DNA from: a virus
DNA: 64,000 nucleotides
IMG/VR virus record: IMGVR_UViG_3300042562_000746
Location: 1-64,000 of that record
Reading direction: 5' to 3' (one strand)
Part shown: positions 40,153-48,004 of the stretch, one piece after another
How positions within the stretch are numbered: the stretch's first letter is position 1
Layout: every line of letters begins with the position of its first letter
Made by a program: the position numbers and the translations under genes
The notes under the pieces: model-generated
Databases searched by the model: none
Seen by the model: only the letters and a program-made list of their open reading frames with translations
Told to the model about the DNA's origin: nothing

Positions 40153-40778
40153 TATAACGTTTCGTAAAGAGCATTTTGTTTTTCTTGTCTTTCTATTTCT
40201 TTAATGTGTTTAATACAATATGTTTCATCTTGTGGAAATATTGTATAACTTTCAAATCCCTGTAATTGTTCATGTACTTTACCTGCCCAAAAAATAGATT
40301 GTTTGTTTTGATATAATCTACCTTGAACATCAGGAAAATTTACCCATCCTTTCTCATTTACATTCCATCTCCATTTTTGAATATGTGATTCTGTTAATCC
40401 ATTCACTATATTAATTCTAGGAATAAAAAACATTTCAATAGTATCATTACCTTCTAATATATTTGATAATCCCTGTATTAATATTGGGTCTATTGTTTCG
40501 TCTGCATCTAATTGGAATATCCAGTCACCCGTACAATTTTGTGTAAGATGTTGTTTGTATGTTCCAAAATCTCCATTCAGAGGATATCCAATTGTTTTAT
40601 CAATTTTTTTGTCAAATGTCAAATCATTAAGATATTCAAGTACTTCAACCGTCACTTTTTGATTATCATATTGAACAACAATTTCATCTACTTCTCTTTT
40701 GTTTTCTATTAGTAGTGGTAATAATGTTTGTATTTCTTTTATTTCATTTACAACCGTAATTGCATAACTTATTTTCAT
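40152..40778 (-). CDS. Family 2 glycosyltransferase (short)
   Basis: 208 residues. ISYAITVVNEIKEIQTLLPL, then GDWIFQLDADETIDP with a clear DxD (DADE), and WAGKVHEQLQGFESY, typical of GT2 proteins related to lipopolysaccharide heptosyl/glucosyl transfer (WaaE-like). No membrane segment. Sugar unknown. Confidence 0.82.
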   Translation of the reverse strand: MKISYAITVVNEIKEIQTLLPLLIENKREVDEIVVQYDNQKVTVEVLEYLNDLTFDKKIDKTIGYPLNGDFGTYKQHLTQNCTGDWIFQLDADETIDPILIQGLSNILEGNDTIEMFFIPRINIVNGLTESHIQKWRWNVNEKGWVNFPDVQGRLYQNKQSIFWAGKVHEQLQGFESYTIFPQDETYCIKHIKEIERQEKQNALYETL

Positions 40779-40779
40779 A

Positions 40780-41325
40780 TTATATTATTTCTTGTTCATC
40801 TGTATTAAAATTTTTGAATCCTAATTTTGGTTTTAGTTTAGATACATCAAAATACAACTCTTTAATCATCTTTACATTTTTCTTTTTGTAAGTGCGATAT
40901 ACATCATATTTTTGCAAATCTCTATTATTTTTAACTGATTTTTTATAAAAGGTTCTACCACTTTTATCAATTAAGATTGCTTTCCTACCCGTGTCATATC
41001 CTAAATTTTCATTAAACGTTGCATCTTTATCTTCGATTTCTTTAATTAATTCACGAGTGTATGCTTGGTTTTGAATATCATCATATAATTTTAAAAATCT
41101 AGTTAATGGTAGTTCATTTAATTTTATACAATGTATCAATCCTTTTTGTGAATTTTTACCTAATACCAATAACAATGGGGTTGTTGCGGCACTATATGAT
41201 TCACTTACTCCTGTATCTTCATATTTGTAACCATATAATCTATAAAATCCGCCATTCTTAACTTCATTAATAGAGGTTACTATTTCTTTATAAAAATATT
41301 TTCTATAATGATGTATCTGATTCAT
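40780..41325 (-). CDS. Hypothetical phage protein (181 aa)
   Basis: 181 residues. YKYEDTGVSESYSAATTPLL and LVLGKNSQKGLIHCIKLNEL form the conserved-looking core, a pattern I have seen in proteins of marine T4-type phages without known function; the C-terminus is lysine rich (YRTYKKKNVKMIKELYF). It overlaps the GT4 gene by 23 bases. It may be a virion component rather than an enzyme. Confidence 0.62.
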   Translation of the reverse strand: MNQIHHYRKYFYKEIVTSINEVKNGGFYRLYGYKYEDTGVSESYSAATTPLLLVLGKNSQKGLIHCIKLNELPLTRFLKLYDDIQNQAYTRELIKEIEDKDATFNENLGYDTGRKAILIDKSGRTFYKKSVKNNRDLQKYDVYRTYKKKNVKMIKELYFDVSKLKPKLGFKNFNTDEQEII

Positions 41326-42592
41326 TTATCTTAGTAAGGGTTGGTAAATTCAATGGTATAAATTGTTTTATTGTTGGAACATATTGAGTTAAAATAGTGT
41401 CAAATGATTTAGTCATTTTTTGTAAACTAAAATTTTCGTTATTATACTTACCCAATTTTTTAGATTCAACTTTATATGTGTTGTAGTTCTTATAAATATC
41501 TTTTAACTTATTAATTGCATTAGAATAATTTACATAAAACCATTGACTACCATCTATAATAAATTGATTTTGTGCCGATTTATCTACGGGTTTTAATTCA
41601 CCCTCTAATAATACTGCACCACTTTTTAAGAAATCTAAATGACCACTCCAATTAGATGCAATTACCGGCTTACCCGTCAAACTGAATTCTAATAGAGGTC
41701 TGCCGAATCCCTCACCATGTGTAAATGATACCATTGCTTTTACTTTTGGATGTTCATATAACCCATGCATTTCGGTTTCAGTTAAATCACCATGTAGTAA
41801 ATAGATTGAAGGACACTTATCACCAAATTCATTTGTAAGTGTTTCTATTCTGCCCGCCATATCTTCTCTATCTCTTACACTAAACCCAGCGGATGATGTT
41901 TTTAATACCAATGCTGGTTTTTGTTTTTCATTACTAAAAGCGTGACAAAAACTTTTGATTGTCATTCCAATATCTTTTCTATCATGTCCTAATTGACCTT
42001 GTAACCAGTGCCCGGTAATTAAGAATGCAAACTCTTCTTTGATTGCATCTAATTCCGTAATATATGGAACTTCTGCCGCACCAAATGTTGCATCATTAAA
42101 TCCTTCAAATAGAACTTCAATTGGTTTTGTAATTTTGAAATTATTAATAACTTGTTGTGTTTGATTATTTTTTTCTACATACGATGTTTTTATTAATACA
42201 TCTTTAGAAAATTCAGATGGAACTATAATCAAATCCATTTTATTACAACCATGTATCCAATCAATAGGACAAACCGTTGTTTCTATACCTGCTGAAATAC
42301 CGATATTATATGTTCCTTTTCTTTCAAATTCATTAGGAACTGTAATTTGAATAAACACATCGGGTGTTCTATCAATAGGTAATCCAATTCTATCTATGAT
42401 TTGTTTATCACTATCATTTTTTGCATTTAGACCATTCATAGGAGTACTACCCCATCTCATTGATACAATTCTAATATCGTATTTATCTAAACTAATTAAA
42501 CTTCTAACTAAATCTCTACTATGGTCTCCGTAACCACTTCGCGTTGCTACCGGTCCTTGAACTACTACTAAAGGTTTTTTAATTTCTGCCAT
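41303..42592 (-). CDS. Family 4-type glycosyltransferase (GT-B), 429 aa
   Basis: 429 residues. N-terminal VVQGPVATRSGYGDHSRDLV (glycine-rich acceptor half), then the donor-binding half: KVKAMVSFTHGEGFGRPLLE with the E-x7-E motif (EGFGRPLLE) and FSLTGKPVIASNWSGHLDFL. This is the usual GT4 arrangement. Two GT4 genes adjoin. Donor and acceptor cannot be inferred. Confidence 0.86.
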   Translation of the reverse strand: MAEIKKPLVVVQGPVATRSGYGDHSRDLVRSLISLDKYDIRIVSMRWGSTPMNGLNAKNDSDKQIIDRIGLPIDRTPDVFIQITVPNEFERKGTYNIGISAGIETTVCPIDWIHGCNKMDLIIVPSEFSKDVLIKTSYVEKNNQTQQVINNFKITKPIEVLFEGFNDATFGAAEVPYITELDAIKEEFAFLITGHWLQGQLGHDRKDIGMTIKSFCHAFSNEKQKPALVLKTSSAGFSVRDREDMAGRIETLTNEFGDKCPSIYLLHGDLTETEMHGLYEHPKVKAMVSFTHGEGFGRPLLEFSLTGKPVIASNWSGHLDFLKSGAVLLEGELKPVDKSAQNQFIIDGSQWFYVNYSNAINKLKDIYKNYNTYKVESKKLGKYNNENFSLQKMTKSFDTILTQYVPTIKQFIPLNLPTLTKINESDTSL

Positions 42593-42595
42593 AAC

Positions 42596-43999
42596 TTATT
42601 TTATTTTGAATAATTCGTATTTTTTTCTAGGTTTCCAATTCGTAAATGCACCATCCATTCCATTGATTAAAGTTTGACACATATTTTGTACACTTAATCC
42701 ACCAACTCCTAGTGCAAAATCTCTACCTAATATTCCTTTTTCTTTTCTTTGTTCTCTACTCATATCATACCAATGACGGATTGAATCTGCTACTTCAACA
42801 TAATCAATATGGTCTTCAAATATATAAGGTGTAGGTACTGAACCTGTAAATGAACGAGATGTTGGCCAAACCGGTGTCACCCAATCTCCCCACTTTAATT
42901 TATCTTTCCATAATCTCCAATCATGTAGAGTACCCCACTTAACATAATCCGATGGTCTTGTATAATCCCAATTGCCATGCACATCTTCATTTTGGAATAC
43001 AAATCCACATTGGTCTTGTATACCACCCGTTACATTTACTATAATTGGTGTTCCTGCCATAATAGATTCTGCAGTTGCTAATCCAAATCCTTCGTTAGAT
43101 GCTATATTAATTGTAACATCTGCAATATTATAAAGATAGTTTAATTCAGTTTCATTCCATCTACCTGTATCAAATACTACATTGATTTCAGGTGCACAAT
43201 CTGCAATAACTCTAGGTAAATCTGTACCATTATCATCCACCGGTTGGGTATGCATTAACAATACGGTCTTTTTAGCTTGCTCAGGTGAAAGTGTTGCTAC
43301 AAATTCTTTGAATGCGTATATAACTTCAATCGGTTGTTTTCGTCTGATATTTCTATTACTCCAATACAATACGAAATCATATGTTTTATCCCCAAATATT
43401 TTCTTTTTGAAATCGGCAGGTACATCTGCTACTTTATAATCTTCCGGATTAATACCATGTGGTACATAACTCACTTGCCAATTTTCAGGTTGTTTCCATC
43501 TATCTTTTGAGGTTAAACTCCAAACTCTATTTGTAATACCAAATGTTTGTTTTGAAATAGTACCTATCCAATCACAACTTTCGTAGTAATCTCTATTGTA
43601 CTTAGGGTCTGGTAAATCATCCCAAATGTGGTAAAAGAATATTGGTGTATGTTGTCTGATTTCATGTTCAATATCATATAACCATATCCAATATCTCGGG
43701 TCTGTAAAGTGTAGAATAGCATCAGGTTTTTCAATTTCTAATATTTGTCTTAACTTTTCTGCCGTTCCATACCCTGTTGATGGATAAATTTTTAGATATG
43801 CATCTTCAATTCCGGTTCTACCACGAACATCATCACATAAATCTAAAATTTTACCTTCTTCTGGATGTGTTACTGCTGCACCCAATTGAACCCAATCATA
43901 GTGTTGTAGTGAACCCATTACTAATTGTTTACTCATATTAGCAATACCACTACTCATTCTTAAATCATCTGCCAATAACAGGATTTTCTTTTTTGCCAT
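42596..43999 (-). CDS. Family 4-type glycosyltransferase (GT-B), 467 aa
   Basis: 467 residues. DDLRMSSGIANMSKQLVMGS (N-terminal half), KTYDFVLYWSNRNIRRKQPI (interdomain), and ASNEGFGLATAESIMAGTPI, the GT4 EGFGL...E motif, followed by VNVTGGIQDQCG. Marginally longer than its neighbour 41303-42592, with which it is collinear. The stop-start junction is TAAGTTATG. Confidence 0.86.
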   Translation of the reverse strand: MAKKKILLLADDLRMSSGIANMSKQLVMGSLQHYDWVQLGAAVTHPEEGKILDLCDDVRGRTGIEDAYLKIYPSTGYGTAEKLRQILEIEKPDAILHFTDPRYWIWLYDIEHEIRQHTPIFFYHIWDDLPDPKYNRDYYESCDWIGTISKQTFGITNRVWSLTSKDRWKQPENWQVSYVPHGINPEDYKVADVPADFKKKIFGDKTYDFVLYWSNRNIRRKQPIEVIYAFKEFVATLSPEQAKKTVLLMHTQPVDDNGTDLPRVIADCAPEINVVFDTGRWNETELNYLYNIADVTINIASNEGFGLATAESIMAGTPIIVNVTGGIQDQCGFVFQNEDVHGNWDYTRPSDYVKWGTLHDWRLWKDKLKWGDWVTPVWPTSRSFTGSVPTPYIFEDHIDYVEVADSIRHWYDMSREQRKEKGILGRDFALGVGGLSVQNMCQTLINGMDGAFTNWKPRKKYELFKIK

Positions 44000-44015
44000 A
44001 ACTTATTTTATTTCA

Positions 44016-44213
44016 TTAAAATTGTGAACCACTTACTTGTAACTCTGAATGTTTTGTTAAATTGTCTCTATATGAATTATCTGTCATATATAGGTTTAAA
44101 CTTCTATTAACTAATTTTTGTAACGTAATCCCGTCAGTTATCGTATGAATCTTAAAGGATTTGTATAAATCAGTTAATATTTTTACAGATGTTAATTGTG
44201 TTTTGTCTGCCAT
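44016..44213 (-). CDS. Ribbon-helix-helix-like regulator (65 aa)
   Basis: 65 residues. KTQLTSVKILTDLYKSFKIH and ITLQKLVNRSLNLYM have the strand-helix-helix layout of CopG/Arc-type DNA-binding proteins; the family is common in T4-type phages. A ribosome-binding AGGA precedes the start. It may control the glycosyltransferase block or late genes. Confidence 0.68.
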   Translation of the reverse strand: MADKTQLTSVKILTDLYKSFKIHTITDGITLQKLVNRSLNLYMTDNSYRDNLTKHSELQVSGSQF

Positions 44214-44252
44214 AATATTTTCCTTTTGTTTTATATATGTATATATATATAA

Positions 44253-45125
44253 CTATTTAAATAAAGAACACAATTTTCTCTCTTTAAATTCACACCATCT
44301 ACAATTTTTATTTTTCTCACCGGGAACTGGCTCAAAATTTGCTTGTAAATTATAATTACCATCCTCTAAAAATACTGAATCTACAAACTGCATAAAATCC
44401 TTATATCCTTTTAATGTAGTATTAGTTCCATGCGCAGGTACAAATGCTGACATATGTGGAATTGGAAATTCGTAATCTTTGTTTATCTTTCTTTTGATGA
44501 TATGATATTCTACTTTAATTTTTTCAATATCTATCTTATACTGAATAGATAGGAAATATTTGTAAAGTAATAATTGATTGATTTTGGTTTTATCCTTCTT
44601 CATATCTTTTGTCCAACCACCTCTACTTGTCTTAAAATCTATAATATAATATTCACCACTTTCTTTATGCTTCAAAAGTACATCGATGAATCCCATATAA
44701 CTTACATTCTCTTTTACTTTTAAGTTAAGTGGTTTTTCTACTCCTACTAACTCCCATCCTTTCTTTGAGAACAATCTATCACCATGTTTCCTAAACCAAT
44801 TTAAAATCTCAATACCATCCCCATAGAACTCCTCTAATTCTTCTTTGGTACAAACTACTTCACCATCACTAAACTTCTCTTGTTCCTTCTTAAAATTAGA
44901 TTTAAGAGATTCTAATAACATTAGGTTTAGGTCTAATTGATTTGCTTGTTTTTTACTTACACCATAGAAAACCGTAAGGTAATGTTGTAAAACCTCGTGC
45001 ATGGCCGTCCCAAATACCATATTGATATTTGATTTAGACTCACTTAGTTTATCTATGTATGCTAATTTGTATTGTTGTGGACAATTTGCCCACATTGTGT
45101 ATTGTGAATAACTTACTCTTGCCAT
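44253..45125 (-). CDS. Cas4/RecB-like PD-(D/E)XK nuclease with Fe-S cysteines
   Basis: 290 residues. GFIDVLLKHKESGEYYIIDFKTS around residues 142-164 carries the PD-(D/E)XK signature (D, then DFK). Histidine in MVFGTAMHEVLQHYL fits the RecB-family H motif. The cysteines C15 and the C-terminal CRWCEFKERKLC (CxxCx7C) match the Fe-S cluster of Cas4/AddB. Such nucleases act on DNA ends in recombination or host DNA degradation. It has its own promoter at 45131-45162, immediately before the envelope island. Confidence 0.84.
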   Translation of the reverse strand: MARVSYSQYTMWANCPQQYKLAYIDKLSESKSNINMVFGTAMHEVLQHYLTVFYGVSKKQANQLDLNLMLLESLKSNFKKEQEKFSDGEVVCTKEELEEFYGDGIEILNWFRKHGDRLFSKKGWELVGVEKPLNLKVKENVSYMGFIDVLLKHKESGEYYIIDFKTSRGGWTKDMKKDKTKINQLLLYKYFLSIQYKIDIEKIKVEYHIIKRKINKDYEFPIPHMSAFVPAHGTNTTLKGYKDFMQFVDSVFLEDGNYNLQANFEPVPGEKNKNCRWCEFKERKLCSLFK

Positions 45126-45130
45126 ATACT

Positions 45131-45162
45131 CTAATATACGACTATTTACTTAATAAACCAAA
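45131..45162 (-). promoter_or_regulatory. Promoter, 20-nt spacing, for the Cas4-like nuclease
   Basis: TTTG at 45162-45159, exactly 20 nt, TATATTAG at 45138-45131; start 45125. A degenerate 20-bp-like element (AGAATATCAATTACATATTA) lies about 10 bases upstream at 45171-45190. Confidence 0.78.
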
Positions 45163-45197
45163 AAATTAATAGAATATCAATTACATATTATAAAAAA

Positions 45198-46799
45198 TTA
45201 TAATACCATTCTAGAGCCTATCTGAAAATTACTCAAAAATGCGGAATATGCTTTAGTATTACCACTCATTTTATAGTTAAACGCAAATCCAAATCTCTTA
45301 CTAATTTTATAATCAAATGCGGCGCCTAATAAAAATCCCATATGTCTATTTACCGTTGTTTCACCACTTACACTATTATAACTAATTGGTGAGAACATTG
45401 TAAATACTTGTGGTGATATAGTGAGTTTTTTTGAATACTGATAAGGTTTAGTCCAAAATACAATTGCCGATGTTGCCATATTGTATTCAAACCCACCCGT
45501 CTCATCGTTTTTAAGGAATAGATTGATTACACCCACATTATAACCATATGTTCCTTTTTTTGGTGTTGGTTTAATATAGGTATATCCTAATAAGTTCATA
45601 TAGTTTCCGGCTAAATATGCAAATGCCGTTCCGTATGAGTGTATTGCATCTAATTGTCCATCTTTGGTTAATCCCATTTTTGTTATACCACCGGTCATTA
45701 CAATAGAACTCAAATTACTATTTATCATCAATCCTGCACTATAACTTATATCACCTGCTAAAGATGATTTACTAAGTCCCATTGATATAGCTGCTAAATA
45801 CTGACCTGCACTTGCTTCTGCAACAGTTACATCTGATGCTAATAATGTTGGGTTTGTTACTTCTTGTTTTTTCTTTTTCTCTTCCTCTTTTTTCTTTTCT
45901 TCTTCTTTCTTTTTCTCTTCCTCTTTTTTGGTTTCTTCTTTCTTTTCTTCCTCTTTTTTAGCTTCTTCTTTTTTCTCCTCAGTCTTTTTTTCTTCTGATT
46001 TCTTTTCTTCGGTTTTAGCTTCTTCTTTCTTTTCTTCGGTTTTAGTTTCCGTTTTCTTTTCTTCCGCTTTTTGTTCAGCAGGTTTTGCTTCTGCGGGTTT
46101 TGCTTCTGCGGGTTTTGCTTCCGTTGATGATGAACTACCACCCGATGAACTACTACCACTTGCTGGTGGTGGAGATGATGAACCACCACTTGCTGGCGGT
46201 GGTGTATTGGTAGGAGGTGGTGCTGATGCCGGTGGCGGCGGTGGAACATTTACGGGTGGCGGTGGTGGCGGTGCTATGTTTATTGGTGGTGGTGTTGCTG
46301 CATTTGCTGCCGCTGAACTCGCTGCTCCACTTGCGGCGGATGATGCGGCACCACTGGCCGCTCCACTCGCTGCATTTGCTGCGGCTTTTGCTGCGGCATC
46401 TGCGGCTGCTTTTGCGGCTGCATCTGCGGCTGCTTTTGCTGCGGCATCTGCGGCTGCTTTTGCGGCGGCATCTGCTGCGGCTCTCGCTGCGGCATCTGCG
46501 GCTGCTCTTGCGGCGGCTTCTTGTGCTAATCTTATGTTATCGTTTACCGGACAAGGTGTTGCAAATACACTATTTACCCATTGTTGAAATGAACCATTAT
46601 TCATATCTGCTAATGTTACAATTTTAGATTTACCTCTAATAATTGCAACGGTTTGATTTTGTCCGAATGGAATTACGACAACATATACTTTGTTATCACA
46701 TGGGTCAATGTAAGTTTGGGTAATAGTTTGCCCTTCTGCTTTAAATGCAGTTAAGGTAGTAACAATTAATAATAAAATAATTACTAACCATTTCTTCAT
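45198..46799 (-). CDS. Exported outer-membrane barrel protein with Ala-, Pro- and Lys/Glu-rich spacer
   Basis: 533 residues. Signal peptide to GQT (LLLIVTTLTAFKAEGQ). Residues about 95-155 are (AAADAAAK)n helical repeats, then a proline-rich run (PPPPPPVNVPPPPP), a serine/glycine stretch, and a Lys/Glu-rich coiled stretch up to about residue 305. The last 230 residues are antiparallel strands ending SNFQIGSRMVL, an OmpA-like or channel-type beta-barrel; its end resembles the barrel at 53732-54625. The spacer recalls TolA/TonB-type periplasm-spanning segments. It may anchor to cell wall or protrude outward. Confidence 0.8.
   Translation of the reverse strand: MKKWLVIILLLIVTTLTAFKAEGQTITQTYIDPCDNKVYVVVIPFGQNQTVAIIRGKSKIVTLADMNNGSFQQWVNSVFATPCPVNDNIRLAQEAAARAAADAAARAAADAAAKAAADAAAKAAADAAAKAAADAAAKAAANAASGAASGAASSAASGAASSAAANAATPPPINIAPPPPPPVNVPPPPPASAPPPTNTPPPASGGSSSPPPASGSSSSGGSSSSTEAKPAEAKPAEAKPAEQKAEEKKTETKTEEKKEEAKTEEKKSEEKKTEEKKEEAKKEEEKKEETKKEEEKKKEEEKKKEEEKKKKQEVTNPTLLASDVTVAEASAGQYLAAISMGLSKSSLAGDISYSAGLMINSNLSSIVMTGGITKMGLTKDGQLDAIHSYGTAFAYLAGNYMNLLGYTYIKPTPKKGTYGYNVGVINLFLKNDETGGFEYNMATSAIVFWTKPYQYSKKLTISPQVFTMFSPISYNSVSGETTVNRHMGFLLGAAFDYKISKRFGFAFNYKMSGNTKAYSAFLSNFQIGSRMVL
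45868..46080. repeat. Lys/Glu-coding low-complexity tract
   Basis: Repeated GAA/AAA codons (minus strand) code for (EEKK)n in the 45198-46799 protein. The tract opens spurious reading frames on both strands. Confidence 0.85.
46370..46515. repeat. Ala-rich tandem repeat DNA
   Basis: About 24-bp units coding AAADAAAK (minus strand) are repeated several times; plus-strand bases read as tandem gcggcatctgcggctgctttt-like units. Such tandem repeats change copy number by slippage, so the spacer length of the protein may vary between phage isolates. Confidence 0.85.
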
Positions 46800-47653
46800 T
46801 ACTTATTGTTCAGTCCGATTGAAATTTGAGAATACCCTCTGATTGGGTCTGTGTCTATTTTTAATGTAACAAATTTGAAATCTCTTATTATACCAATTTT
46901 AAATGTAGTAAAGTTTGCATTTGATTTTGGAAATGAGATACCACCTAAGTCATCTTTACCTTGCCATCTGATAATTTCATGTCCAAATCCTATCATACCA
47001 TGTATTCCTAATTTACCAATTCTTTTACCACCACCAACATAGAAAGTTGACTCTTTTTTCCAATCTTCTTTACTAAGTGGAAAGTCAACATTGTTAATTT
47101 GACCATATGGATAATAGCTGTTTTGGTCTATTGCATAAGTCATTACATAATCCACAATAAAATATCCTTTATTACCACCAATCAACCCCCAAAATGCAGT
47201 TTGTTTATTGTTAGTGTGTCCTATACCTGCTGAAAATAATACAGGTGTTGAAGCAATCGTATCTCTCCTACCATTTTCATATATTCTAACTACACTTCTT
47301 TGTCTCCACCCAAAATCATCATACCAAATATAAGGATATGGTTGGTAATATCCATATATTCCATATTGTAAACCATACGGATTGTATGTTGTAGGTCTAT
47401 ATCTTCTTACTAATGGTTGTCCTTCAAAATTATCACCTGGTCTAATTGGTGCAGTTTGTGTTCTCCAACTACTCACATTATTTTGTTGTGGTATGGATGG
47501 TTGAACTCTTGTTTGAGTTGATTGTGATGTTTGTGATGATGCTGGAACACTTCCACCAGTTTGTCTCCAAGTTGATACTTGTGCATTTAACATAATTGCA
47601 CATATTAAGACTAACAATATTGTTAATCCACCAATCAATACTAGTTTTTTCAT
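46799..47653 (-). CDS. Exported proline/glutamine-rich protein with C-terminal beta domain
   Basis: 284 residues. An N-terminal signal or anchor (LVLIGGLTILLVLICAIMLN) is followed by a Ser/Gln/Pro-rich linker to about residue 80 and a tyrosine-rich segment (TYNPYGLQYGIYGYYQPYPY). The C-terminal 160 residues are strands with glycine (TAFWGLIGGNKGYFIVDYVM; GKRIGKLGIHGMIGFGH), a small barrel. The start overlaps the FeoA-domain gene (ATGA). A likely partner of the 45198 barrel. A ribosome-binding AGGAG precedes it. Confidence 0.74.
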   Translation of the reverse strand: MKKLVLIGGLTILLVLICAIMLNAQVSTWRQTGGSVPASSQTSQSTQTRVQPSIPQQNNVSSWRTQTAPIRPGDNFEGQPLVRRYRPTTYNPYGLQYGIYGYYQPYPYIWYDDFGWRQRSVVRIYENGRRDTIASTPVLFSAGIGHTNNKQTAFWGLIGGNKGYFIVDYVMTYAIDQNSYYPYGQINNVDFPLSKEDWKKESTFYVGGGKRIGKLGIHGMIGFGHEIIRWQGKDDLGGISFPKSNANFTTFKIGIIRDFKFVTLKIDTDPIRGYSQISIGLNNK

Positions 47654-47886
47654 ATTATCTCCTTTTTACATATTCTATCCAATTCCTCTGGTCTTAATGC
47701 GAATGTTTGTTCTTGATTTCCATTTTCTGAAATCATGTTAACTATCCATAATCCCAAACGTTTTTCTTCAATCTCTATTTTTTGCCCTTGTATAAATCCC
47801 ATATCCATTAATCGTAATCTTAAACATGGTGTACATTTTTCACAGGGGTCATTTGCAGGTACATCTATGACATCGTAGGTTTTCAC
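47650..47886 (-). CDS. FeoA-domain protein
   Basis: 78 residues, GTG start at 47886 (TAGTG overlap with the preceding small gene). LRLRLMDMGFIQGQKIEIEE and LGLWIVNMISENGNQEQTFA, then LRPEELDRI, match the FeoA SH3-like domain, which regulates the ferrous-iron permease FeoB. A CEKCTPC cysteine cluster precedes it. No FeoB is visible in the window. It could modulate host FeoB, act as a stand-alone SH3-like module, or regulate transcription as in DtxR-type C-terminal domains. Confidence 0.82.
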   Translation of the reverse strand: MKTYDVIDVPANDPCEKCTPCLRLRLMDMGFIQGQKIEIEEKRLGLWIVNMISENGNQEQTFALRPEELDRICKKEII

Positions 47887-47993
47887 TACTTCAATTTTTG
47901 TAAGATAGCTAAGTTCTTTTTTATTTGTTCTGCTGTTTTAACTCCAGAACGTTTACTTCGCATTGCTCTTTTTTTCTTTGGTGCTGTTCCCAT
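47886..47993 (-). CDS. Small basic protein (35 aa)
   Basis: 35 codons (MGTAPKKKRAMRSKRSGVKT...) coupled to the FeoA-domain gene by a TAGTG overlap, which supports that gene's GTG start. Strongly basic; it may bind nucleic acid. Confidence 0.6.
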   Translation of the reverse strand: MGTAPKKKRAMRSKRSGVKTAEQIKKNLAILQKLK

Positions 47994-48004
47994 TTGTATA
48001 AATT

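Noticed and set aside
45928-46627. Long plus-strand and alternate-frame readings (up to 219 codons) over the low-complexity region
   Set aside because: They are opposite or shifted readings of the Ala/Pro/Lys-Glu repeats of 45198-46799; they have only extreme composition and no initiation context.
47650-47886. A complete Feo ferrous-iron transporter
   Set aside because: Only the FeoA-type domain is present; no FeoB GTPase/permease was recognised anywhere in the window.
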